Shown: piece by piece, positions 49,281 to 59,724 of the stretch
Layout of the letters: each line of letters begins with the position of its first letter
Numbering within the stretch: the stretch's first letter is position 1
Source: Bolinopsis microptera
Lineage: Eukaryota > Ctenophora > Tentaculata > Lobata > Bolinopsidae
Reading direction: 5' to 3'
Assembly: GCF_026151205.1 (NCBI RefSeq)
Contig: NC_087079.1
Location: 12,983,945-13,047,944 of the forward strand
Length of the DNA: 64,000 bases
The notes under the pieces: model-generated
What the model saw: only the letters and a program-made list of their open reading frames with translations
Told to the model about the DNA's origin: nothing
Database searches by the model: none
Made by a program: the position numbers and the translations under genes

Positions 49281-49378
49281 CGTTTTGGTAGGTTATATTT
49301 ACAATTTATAAACGTGCCTACAACGTAATAGGTTTTATTCGAAATCAGCGTAAAAATACATTGATACAGTTTACTTTC

Positions 49379-49521
49379 ACAATCTCATAGCTTAATTTAC
49401 GATGTCAATTCATAGCAGCTCGGCGCGGCACAGTAGCGCATTTCGCCGATCTAGCTGTGAGAAGCCTCATTGAGTGCGCGGCACGGCACAGTAACGCATC
49501 GCGCTACAATCTCATAGCTTA
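49379..49521. mobile_element. GC-rich module flanked by a 16-bp direct repeat
   Basis: acaatctcatagctta occurs at 49379-49394 and 49506-49521. Between them are two copies of a word like gcggcacagtagcgcatttc / cggcacagtaacgcatcgcg. A decayed relative is at 20041-20130. The flanking repeat could be a long target duplication or internal repeats of the module. Confidence 0.55.
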
Positions 49522-49554
49522 CTCATATAATAATTAAAAAGTATACATGTATAC

Positions 49555-49665
49555 TTGACCATTGTTAATGGTTTGGCCCGGCGCGCGCTACTTCGTAGCA
49601 CTTTCCATCAAGAAGAAAGCGGCGCGCGCTACTTCGAAGAAATTTAGACGAGTAACATCCGTCAA
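49555..49665 (+). mobile_element. Hairpin-element family F3, copy c with perfect target duplication
   Basis: 111 bp, TTGACCATTGTTAATGG to AACATCCGTCAA, flanked by atgtatac at 49547-49554 and 49666-49673. Holds two direct ggcgcgcgctacttcg words, hairpins GCTAC-TTC-GTAGC and cttcgaag. Confidence 0.88.
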
Positions 49666-49679
49666 ATGTATACAGAACG

Positions 49680-50700
49680 GTCAAAATCTAATCGCGACCA
49701 TGGTGGAACAAAATAGCAACGTGTGTCAAGTCGAAATCTAATCTCGACCTCATAAACTATGCATAAACATTTATTTAACTTTAGTGTTTGGAATTTTTGG
49801 CTGAATATTTAACAAATGAAAATGGTATAGTAAATAAAATAGGCTATAACATATAAATAAAAAATGAATCTGATTATTATTGTTTCTCAATTTTTGTAAG
49901 ACATGGTTTAAAATTTAAGCGTATATGTTGTATGTCCGCTAAGATCTTAAAAATATATGTAATGTATTAGTGTTCATAGTTGATAGTGTTTTACAGTTTT
50001 ATTTCAGCATCATACCACTAGTCTTGAGTGATTTTTGATCTTAACTACTGCGACCCTTTATACGTTTCCCATTTTATTGGCATTTTATTGTTAAGTGAAA
50101 TATTGTTTCATATTTCTCATTTCTACCTTAAAATACAGTCACTGTAGTTTCAAATTCCGCACACTTATAAAACAATGTGCTTTTTTTTGCTGAGCTTAGA
50201 TCTTAAGTTTACCATCATGTTTAAAATCAAAGGTAGCGATGGTCTGTTCTGTCTAACATACATAAACATTGCTCCCTTATCTAGATAATTGTGCACTCCC
50301 ACATGGGACTTCTGAACTTTTGTGTGCTTGGATTTTGAAGCTGTGAGTATAGCTGTATAGTGAGGTCAGTTTTACACTGTTTCTCGGCCGTTGTAGCTCC
50401 ATTGTCTATCAAAGTCTTTTAGACAAGTCTTCTTGAATCCTCAGCATTTTTTTCTTTCGAAATGGCGATTCATAGGAGTACATTTGATTTGTTAAAAGTC
50501 TGTGCTGCGCTTCATCCATGCCTAAGTTAGACACTGCCTGTTCGTTCATTTCATGACTTTTGCTTGTTGGCAACATTTTGTTTGTGGATGCGATGTAGTG
50601 AGATATGTTTATCATCTAAGAGGGGATAACGGCTTCCCTGGGATCTAACACATTCTGAAGCAGCCCAACACTATGTCCCAACACACTGGTGTCGGGACAT
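49680..50700. other. Non-coding stretch, no gene recognised
   Basis: No supported gene. A 68-codon frame at 50409-50615 (-) has normal amino-acid composition but no recognised family and no clear splice context. Confidence 0.35.
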
Positions 50701-50750
50701 GTCTGTTTAGATCTGTTTCTGGTGAAAGACCGAAACAGATCTAAAGAGAC
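50701..50750. repeat. 19-bp inverted repeat, 12-nt loop
   Basis: gtctgtttagatctgtttc (50701-50719) pairs with gaaacagatctaaagagac (50732-50750), 18 of 19 positions. It lies about 50 bp left of the SINE. Confidence 0.8.
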
Positions 50751-50798
50751 AATTAGCAGAATCGGAAAAATAGACTTGAATTTGTAGATATAATTTAT

Positions 50799-51080
50799 GA
50801 CGGGTGGCTCAGTTGGTAAATCGGCCTGGCATTTCTCGAGGTACCAGGTTCGAATTTCGACTCTGTCACTAGCCGTGGGGTGAGCTTCATCGACGCTCAG
50901 CTAAGGATCCTGAGTGGTCTATGCAGCCCCCGGTCCACTCAGCCGAATACCTGAGAAATCGGGTGTGACGGTTAAATGAGGAGCTGCCTATTGAGCTATT
51001 GCATCAAAGTCTCGGGCGAAGAAAGTATGGTACACACTACCTTAACCGTCACTGGCCTAATGTAATTGGCTGGTTGGAAT
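50799..51080 (+). mobile_element. tRNA-derived SINE
   Basis: The head (50799-50867) has a RNA polymerase III A box TGGCTCAGTTGG (50805-50816) and B box GGTTCGAATTT (50847-50857) at tRNA spacing, with six acceptor-stem pairs (gacggg/ctctgtc). The body that follows has a hairpin gagtgg...ccactc and an 11-bp inverted repeat gtgacggttaa (50966-50976)/ttaaccgtcac (51042-51052). The 3' limit is uncertain. The tRNA fold is imperfect, so a SINE is far more likely than a working tRNA gene. Confidence 0.75.
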
Positions 51081-51905
51081 GTCTGAGGTAAAATAAGTGT
51101 TAAGATAAAGCGTATGTTATTGCCCACTTAAAGGGGCCTGTTAATGATTAGTTAAATTATTAGTTTTTTTAGATTAAATAATAATCTTGGAAGCAACCGC
51201 TGGTTATAAACCATAAACGGCAAGGCTTTGCATTTACCCAAATTGCAGTGCACGCCGCCCGCACAGCAGGGTCAGCAGGGCCCTTCATTAGGCCACTGCC
51301 TCCCTTGCTAAAATTTTTGGTGCCCTCCTAATTTTACTGTGATGTTTTTGCTGTTGGACTCCTTTTTTGGTACCTTTTTGATGTTGCTGTTACCAAACAA
51401 TGTTTGAACCACTAAATATTTTATTGCATCAAAATTTCTGCTAGATATGTAGTGAGCACTTTTTTCCACGTTTCATGTCACCCTGATCATTATGAGCCGA
51501 AAATATTTTATTCATGTTTTCATGTTTTCTATCCCGATTTCAAAGTCCCAACCTCACCCTCGATATATGATCTTGGAGTCGAGGCTCCCCTTTGTAATTT
51601 GATCTCAGAGGGCAGGCCTCCCCTATGCTTTGCAATACGAGTTCGGAAGCGGGGAGACTGCCTTTCCATGTACATATTGAGAATGCAGAATGACTCTGGC
51701 CAAAAACTTTTTGAGTCAAAAATTTTCCTGGAAACTACTTTTCTCCATAGTGCATGTCACCCTGATCATTATTAGCTGAAAACATTTTTCAGGACCTAGC
51801 CCTCGAGAATTTTTCCTGGAAATTAATGAAATTTCTGATTGATATTTTAGCTTCAATAATCAGCTTAATGAATTATTTGAACACTCCCCACAGTAGTTAA
51901 ATGAA
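51081..51905. other. Region upstream of the DUF4062-type gene with TE scraps
   Basis: At 51248-51296 (gcacagcagggtcagcaggg ... ggccactgcc) is a fragment of the poly-C hAT-like element. catgtcaccctgatcattat and nearby bases recur at 51475-51494 and 51743-51762, an imperfect direct repeat. The 107-codon frame spanning them is repeat-derived and not called. Confidence 0.5.
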
Positions 51906-54900
51906 ATGAACAGTCAGATTAAAGCCCCATGTTGCCCGTTTATCAGTTCCACATTCAGAGATTTCCAGGAAGAACGGGACTACCTTGTCAAACATATATT
52001 CCCTGAATTACAACAGATTTGCAAAGACAAATGTAAGTAGGACTGTTATCTTTATTACGGAATATTAAATGAGCTAAGTTTAACCTTCACTTTTTATTTT
52101 CAATTTATGCTTTGTCCTTAACAATATCCGAAACAAATTGCAAATGTCTTAGTTGTTAATTGTTTTGATTCAGAATTAACATTTATCATCAAATCGTTTT
52201 TCATCAATATTCAGTATGTTACGGATAATTTCCTTTCAGGTACATATTTTGCACCAATAGATTTACGATGGGGTATTAATAAAAATCAGTCACAAGAGGG
52301 CAGGGTGATATCTCTCTGCCTGGACTATATTCATGATGGTGCTCCTTATTTTATTTGTTTATTGGGTAAGCATTTTTATATTTTATTTCCAAATTCTGTT
52401 TTTCACGGAATTTGTGACATGTTGAATTACTTTTGTGCCTAAGTCAATTTCTCAAAGTCAAACGCCCATCTTCTATTCATAATTCTGGATATCTTTTTAA
52501 ATTTAAATTAATTATCTATTAATGATTATAATTGAATTTGACTTGCTTCCTTAATATAACAATTGAATGTTCAGGGGACAGATACGGATATCACTATGAT
52601 GAAGAGAGTTGCGATCCAGCCAGTAAAGAATGGTTCAATAAAAATCTCTTCGTTGCATCCAAAGAGGTGAGTTGCATATTTCCCACGAAATCACAACGTT
52701 TTTGAGAGCGATGGCTATTGCTTTGATACAATGCAATTTAAAATCACTATCATTGTGTTTTGTATAGGAGTTTAGTTGTATAATAACCTGCATTTACGTA
52801 TCGTAATAAACAATCGATACTTTTAGACAATCCATGCGTGCGACAAAGACTGATGCGAGGTTCAATAGAAATTCAACTTTATGACGTAGTTTAAACAATT
52901 CATCAAATTAAAAGATGTGACGTTTACATTCCTCATAAATGCGCACAAGCTAACGTCATTACTTTTTGTTTCGTTCAGAAATGAGCCTCGGCTAGAGCTG
53001 TATTGTTTTCCCTTTCTATGGTTGCTAACCTTTATGTCAAAGACTGTTGATAGAGCTACAAAAATATGTCGTTTGATAAAAAGAGGATTTTAAGTCTATT
53101 TTTAGTGACAGCAGCCACAGAAATGCTGGTTTCTTATACAATGCAAGGATATAGCTGAATAAATGTTATACATAAAACGTTAATGTATGATAAGAATTTA
53201 AAATTTATGTTACCGTATTACAAGTAACAATATTATATGGGGATGTGGGAATATGGAAACATTATTACAAAAAAACACCAGAAATCTGAACTCTCTACAT
53301 TCTTCACTGTCTTGATGGATAAATTACCATCAAGTTGTGATCTTGCTAAGTGATACTCACATTTACAACTGAACGATTAGATCCACTCTTGAAATACAAA
53401 TAGTTTAAGTTCTTAACATTCCATGATGTCACAACCCAGGTAGACATTTAGGGTCTAAATCTACCGGCAGACCCTCAAGAGGCGTGTTCTCATAATACTT
53501 AACAATATGTACGGTTATTAATTAGACAGCCATATCCTGAATCGTATTGTCACTTTCAGCCTGCTGCTGGCGTCACAAAATTTTATTGTTTCCAGTGACG
53601 TAACTTTTATAGGAAGATCAGAGGCGGTTTACGTTCGAGGGTGCGGCTTGTTGTAAGTTCATCGGGAAAATTTGTTTTTCACGGCTGGAATGAAAGGTGA
53701 ATATAGCTCGGTGGCCGACAGAATGGACGGCTAGTAATTTGAAATTATTACTTGATATCGGCTTATATATGTGTGAAGCCTTAAAAAGTACATACCATAA
53801 ATTTAACTAAAGGTATTCTAAAATTCCACGAATCTTCACTGGCTTGGAAAAAAGAGGAGTTTTAAATATCTTGTACGACTTCGATGAGAGTTGATTTTTT
53901 CAGCTCCTCGCTCCTTAGGGTGATATATGATTTTTTAAAACCACTCAGCCGGCCGTTCATTTGAATCTCCTTTTTACACTGAAGCCCCTCTCAGGCCCTA
54001 TGCAAAGTGCAAACATTATTAACAAATAATCATGATCTGTGTAGCTGTGCAGCTCTGCAATGTGCATTACCATTGTCCGACTCAGATCATTATTTCTCAG
54101 AGCTAAGGCGTGGTTTTTCGTTAGCCTTCTATTTTGTTGAGAGAAGGAAGGTAGCAAGACGTGAACGCAGGGCTATTATAGCTCATATCTCAAACGTGTC
54201 ATGTGTGTGTCTGTGTACTGCTGTGTCCGGAATTTAAGTCCTGTTTTTCAACCTGGGCGTGGTTTTCCTCATAGAAAATTTACTGGAAGTAAACTTGTGC
54301 GTTGAAAAATATCACATTACATATATCAATATGGAGATCTACACGAGGGTTGACGTCAGTTCAGTGCAATAAGTTATTTACAGAATAAGACAGGTTTGAG
54401 CTGACATGTTCCAGGGTAAATATGATACTGAGTTTTTACTAAAAAATAACTTAAACCACGTACTTTTTAAATTTAATGAAATATTGTGCTGCAGCAGTAC
54501 AAGTAAACTCTATTGAATTCTACAGAATTTCTATTAATTACAGCTAACTTGTATGATGTGGATAATGGATATCAGCAGTAAATGAACTTGATAGTAATAA
54601 TAACATTTATTATATAATATAGTTGGCGAGCCTTTGACATATCTCTCTTTATGTCGGTCGGTCAAGGGCACTGCAGCCGCCTGACCAATGTTGTAAATTT
54701 GTCTATCATAATATGTATTAACCGTCCTTTATATCGAATTTTCTTTAAATTGTAAGATCGCCCTTCGTTTTGAGTTGTTCGGAATTTGGACACTGTGATA
54801 TATTTATGAATTGGGTAACCTCTTTGGATAATTTTTTTAGTTTTGAAAAAGTATTCGTTACAAATTTTCCTATGGAAACTTAGTTGCCGGTAATAAAATA

Positions 54901-57900
54901 TTATATAGCGAAATGAGCTTAATTTAAAAATGAAGTATTCAAGTCAAATGAAAACGTGACCTTTGACAAAATAAGGTAGTATAAAGGTGTTCTGAACCTG
55001 GTCGAACATCATCTGTAGATCAAGGCTATAGTTATACCACATTGTATTGAAATATGAAAGTTGCGTACGCTGATTTAAAATAAATTCCTAAAGGCAATCT
55101 TAAGTGCAACCAGCACCTCCCAAATATCCAATATCCAGGTCATAATAAATAATCCACATTACTCGATGATGACCTCTGACGACTGACATAGCAACAGTTT
55201 TGTGTTCGAGAAGATACGTGCACAGTGTAGACGTATCTTCTCGAACATTGCTTCTTTTTATGATCTTCTAAATATTGATATTTCGTCACGAGCAATTAAC
55301 ACTGCGAGTAAAACCAATAAGTCAGATACAACAGATTTAATTATTAATTAATAACAGATTTAATTATTCACTGAATTACACATTATATCCCTCCTTCCAG
55401 CTAATTAACCGTGTAATTTCGTCATCAAATTTGTAATTGCTTCCCACCGCTGGTTTACCAATTACCATTGCAACTGCTGACCATGACTAGTGTTTACCTG
55501 GCGCGGCGCGTGAACATTACAAATTGGGCTTGTTACTTAATGATAATATGAGGGAAGGTAGACAGTGAGACTGGGGTGGTCTAAAATCACACATTGTCAC
55601 ATTTTGTCCACCCTAAAGTCACCACCCTCAGGTGAATATGTGACAATTTCTGACACGTGACGTCACGTGACCAGCTTCACGGTTACTAATAGCACGTGAG
55701 ATGACTGTGAATATTGTTAGGGTTAATTCGGTTATATAATAGAATTGTAGAAATGGAAAGCAAAAGTTGCAGACGAATATGCCCAGATTTGCCTCTCTCT
55801 GTTGTTTGACGCAATTATGTTGACCTAATTATGAATCTAACGAGTAAAAGTGTATCTCCTTCAGACTGACAAATTATGTGGCGAAACTTTTCAAGCCAGG
55901 ACGGAAAATAAACCGGATTTATGCATCCATGTACAGTTGATGGCTGATGTCCAATACTGTAATTGAATTGTGTACAGTTAGGAGAATGCATCTGACATTT
56001 ACTGCCTCCAAATTTTACACGCTTAAATGGCTGAAAATATATGAAAATGCGGCACCGAATATATAATTTTGCAGTAAATTCTACATTCTAATTAAGAGGA
56101 ACATTCAAGAGAATTATGTTAGGATCATTGGCGACAAATGATTGGAGCCAAGGCAGTAAAAATCAGCTCAACATAATTACATACAGCCGACTTGTGGCCA
56201 TTAGAAATGAGGTGCAGGCGCACGGCTAACTGAAACTGGACACTGGGTCAGGAGATAAGACTGTTTTCAAATTGTCCGGCCTGGCTGTCTGCTGTCTCTC
56301 ACTTCCTGGAAACTTCCCAGTGCTACTCCACACTTCTTCACCCCTCATTATACACTAGATCTGACCCAAATCCAATGGGGTTCATACTATGGTCCCCTGA
56401 TTACTGATAATGGTTGCGCCTTGTGCCCCTATCTGGGTGTGGTACTTTACTGACTTGTCTTGTGTAGGGGTGCACTAAATGTTATGTTCCCTCCCCCACC
56501 CCCTGTCCCTTACTAACCTCCCACTAAATGTTATGTTCCCTCCCCCACCCCCTGTCCCTTACTAACCTCCCACTAAATGTTATGTTCCCTCCCCCACCCC
56601 CTGTCCCTTACTAACCTCCCACTAAATGTTATGTTCCCTCCCCCACCACCTGTCCCTTACTAACCTCCCACTAAATGTTATGTTCCCTCCCCCACCCCCT
56701 GTCCCTTACTAACCTCCCACTAAATGTTATGTTCCCTCCCCCGCCCACCCCCTGTCCCTTACTAACCTCCCACTAAATGTTATGTTCCCTCCCCCACCCC
56801 CTGTCCCTTACTAACCTCCCACTAAATGTTATGTTCCCTCCCCCACCCCCTGTCCCTTACTAACCTCCCACTAAATGTTATGTTCCCTCCCCCACCCCCT
56901 GTCCCTTACTAACCTCCCACTAAATGTTATGTTCCCTCCCCCACCCCCTGTCCCTTACTAACCTCCCCCACCCCCTGTCCCTTACTAACCTCCCCCACCC
57001 CCTGTCCCTTACTAACCTCCCACACAAGCTGCTCCTTGACAACCCTCTTATCAGCTCATGGTTCGGGTCCCACGATCACACACTACTCCAATACTCTAGA
57101 ATAATCTAAAATACTCCCACAAATACTAAAAATACTGCTAAAATCTCCAGCCACTAACCACATCACCTCCCTCAGGGTCACCCCTGGGTAACTGAGCACA
57201 AAGATAAGAGCATAACAGAGATGGAGATAATCGCCGCTCTCAAGTACGCCAATTGTACGCGAGCTTTTTTCTACTTCCGAGACACTAACTACATCAACAA
57301 GAAGTTCCCTGATGGCCCCACTGAGGTTCGTTTTTTTTGTTTTAAAAAAAATTAAAAACTGAGGTTCGTTTTACCAACACTTTGGCCTCTGTAAACTTTA
57401 TTTTTAAACATTAGTCTTTCTACCAAGTCTCTGTAAACTCTATTTGTAAATTTTAGTTTTCTTTCACTAAATGTTGTTAATTTCATTCAATTATTTTGAA
57501 GTGTTTTATTAATGCTGCAGTTTTTGATTAGTGATGTTGTTTTTGTTCTTATGATTTGTTGGTGGGTGTATCTTTATTTATTAGTGCAGTGTGGAATAAT
57601 ATATCAATAAACCTTCCTATGATTCCTATATGATACTTTTGAAGTGTTTTCTGGCGGTTTCTTGTTAATCGTAGTGTTTTATATATACGTATATATATCA
57701 ATAAATATATCAATATATCAATAAATCTTCCTATGATTACTATATAGTTATAATTAAAGTTTTTATTTTTTTTGAATAGATTTGTTTTTGAGATGAGTTA
57801 GTTGTTTGTTGCTGGATATTTTCACCTCACCCTTTAGAACCGCTCTGACATGGTTAGTACCTGACACTTGTGTCAGTCGCTAACCATATGGGCGGTATAC

Positions 57901-59724
57901 AAGCACACTATTTCATTTCATTTAAAGCTTACTCTGGATATATAAATGTAGAGTTTAACAAGAGTACGCTAAACCTTGTTTTCGTATAAACAGCACACTA
58001 AAGATTACAATATTAGATTTCATTTCTAATTCCATAGCACAGAAATGCATTTATACTCAAGCCCGAAATAAAACATTCCGCTATCTACACAGTACATAAC
58101 ATAAGACTTGAATTATTTTTAGACATAGTCTTGAGACTTAATGATACGATGAGACGGCCTTTAGTCCTGGATATCCCCAAAAATTGGTCTTCCAAGGTCA
58201 TTATAACAAAATCTAGCTTCCTTTCTATAATAATGGCCGGTATACTAGAATAATAAGGCTGCTAGACTGGCTCTACTATTCATATCCAGTTATTCATTAC
58301 ACCGACCTGACGAGAGCTACTGCGAGCTGCTGAGATGCTGAGAAACACGAACGGGTAGATCTCCGTAAAATGCTGTGTCCGTGTACCTCCCTCTATACTG
58401 CCTGTAAAATGCTGTGTCAGGATCCACGTTAGAGTCCGGCTGGCTCCACAGTTGTTCATCTACATAATATCTCTGTGTAACCATAATCTAAATTACGATG
58501 ATTATTCAAATTTCAATAGCTGAATTTTGCAATTCACCATTGCCAATTTGCCTGCATAATTTAACTTTTACTGAATTAGCTTATGCTATCCTTAAGCCAG
58601 CACTTGGACAACCCTACAAGTTCCGTTTTCATAATAATATGTTGACAAGTGTTGAGCAGCCAGTTGACGGTAAGTCAGGCCAGTGTCACGCCGTCATGAC
58701 AACACCGCCTAGTTACCAGTAGCGACACCAGGAAGTAGATGTCCGTGTACCTCCCTCTATACTGCCTGTATAACTCGCCCAGTACTTACTAACCTAGTTT
58801 TACAGGACCACCTCACAGACTGCTCATACCCATATAAGGGCATACATTTTCATGTTCTCATGAAAAGGGTGTTTGCCCTAATAATGCCGTGTTTTCCTGG
58901 GCAAGTGTGATTTGATACCACTTGTTTCTTGTAATTAACAGGGTTTGCCTGATCATGCTCCGTGGTTTAATGTGATGACCTAACACGGAAACTGTTTCTC
59001 CCTGGCACTTCCAAGATCGGGCCCGGGACAGTATGTACTTCCTAGTAGCGGGACCCATGTAATCCTAGCCGATCAATATTATTCTCTGTGATATGTTACT
59101 ATTTTTAGAGGTTTGCAGATTGCACAGAGAGGGCTCTCACAGGAACACAAAATTGTTCAGATTATTGACATAAATTGTCCAACTGGTTTATATCGAATTA
59201 ACTCGTACTTCAATCCAATTGGATCTTAATAAGAGTCTGTAGTCGATTATCGATATATCGATTAATCACATTATTGAACCCCCACTCCCTTGTAGTCCAA
59301 ATGTGAAATCGGATTATAATGATAAGGGTAGTCAGAGGCTGAAGACCATGGGTCGTGTATTTTATCCAATATATTCAGAAGTTTAGAAGTATTTCCCTTT
59401 CTTCCCCTGCCACTGCCACTGCTGCTAATATAAAATAACTTAATTACACATATTATAAAAAAACTTAAATACACATATTATAACCATCGGTTATTAGATT
59501 ATAATCCAATCACTTGAAAAACCCCCTGTCATTTATCTTTTATTGTTTACCTCAGGAACAACGACGGATTTACGGCACAGAAAATGAGAAATGTGCCCGA
59601 AAACTGAAACACTTGAAAGACCAGATAACCGCGTCAGAGCGGGTCGCCAACTTTGCATCCCCAAAAGAGTTGGGAGATCTTATCTTACAAGACATGAAGG
59701 CAGCTATCGAGGAGGATTATCGAG
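51906..59724 (+). CDS. DUF4062-type protein (NPHP3/TEP1/NWD-like), first five exons
   Basis: Exons: 51906-52032, 52240-52365, 52575-52666, 57176-57325, 59556-59724; all GT-AG with matching phases, total 664 nt, open at the 3' end (phase 1). Start MNSQIKAPCC. Key motifs: FISSTFRDFQEERDYLVKHI, IDLRWGINKNQSQEGRVI, YFICLLGDRYGY, HPWVTEHKDKSITEMEI and RAFFYFRDTNYI, then a charged helical exon (EKCARKLKHLKDQITASERV). SSTFRDF..ERD...FP.L with LRWG and ITEMEI is the DUF4062 N-terminal module that precedes a NACHT-type ATPase and WD40 or TPR repeats in NPHP3, TEP1 and NWD proteins. The ATPase exons should follow, but I find no P-loop before the right edge. The role (scaffold, ciliary or innate-immune STAND ATPase) cannot be chosen from this part. 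An in-frame stop (TAG at 51897) lies upstream, supporting this ATG. Confidence 0.9.
54597..54720 (-). repeat. Retroposon 3'-end-like module with ATT-rich tail
   Basis: Reverse complement: aacattggtcaggcggctgc, agtgcccttgaccgaccgac, ataaagagagatatgtcaaa, ggctcgcc, then AT-rich tail with tta/att iterations. Structure resembles the other short-tailed modules but the sequence is distinct. Confidence 0.4.
55204..55246. repeat. Perfect 16-bp inverted repeat, 11-nt loop
   Basis: gttcgagaagatacgt / acgtatcttctcgaac separated by gcacagtgtag, within intron 3. A strong RNA hairpin on either strand. Confidence 0.85.
56474..57024. repeat. 49-bp C-rich minisatellite, about ten copies, decaying to 25-bp units
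   Basis: The unit actaaatgttatgttccctc, ccccaccccctgtccctta, ctaacctccc repeats every 49 bp from 56474. One copy has a cgccc insertion near 56741. The last ~85 bp are three shortened units lacking the actaaatgttatgttcc half. On the minus strand each unit has four G runs (GGG-ACA-GGGGG-T-GGGGG-A-GGG). It ends about 150 bp before the exon-4 acceptor. Confidence 0.95.
57330..59550. other. Intron 4 of the DUF4062-type gene
   Basis: No exon recognised. Holds a retroposon tail module at 57835-57930 and a 31-bp direct repeat (tgtccgtgtacctccctcta, tactgcctgta) at 58375-58405 and 58740-58770. Confidence 0.5.
57835..57930 (+). repeat. Retroposon 3'-end module with CATTT tail
   Basis: aaccgctctgacatggttag, taccatatgggcggtatac-like core with internal inverted words (gacacttgtgtc; ggttag/ctaacc), ending in catttcattt. 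Related to 48895-48990. Confidence 0.55.

Larger units (their letters stand above)
52667..56470. other. Most of intron 3 of the DUF4062-type gene
   Basis: No exon recognised. Contains a retroposon-like module at 54597-54720 and a perfect hairpin at 55204-55246. Confidence 0.45.

Noticed and set aside
50409-50615. 68-codon frame (-)
   Set aside because: No homologue recognised, no clear start context or splice sites.
50799-50867. Functional tRNA gene
   Set aside because: A and B boxes are present, but the acceptor stem and T arm pair imperfectly and a SINE-like body follows.
51452-51775. 107-codon frame (+)
   Set aside because: Spans an internal direct repeat (CHPDHY at both ends); looks repeat-derived.
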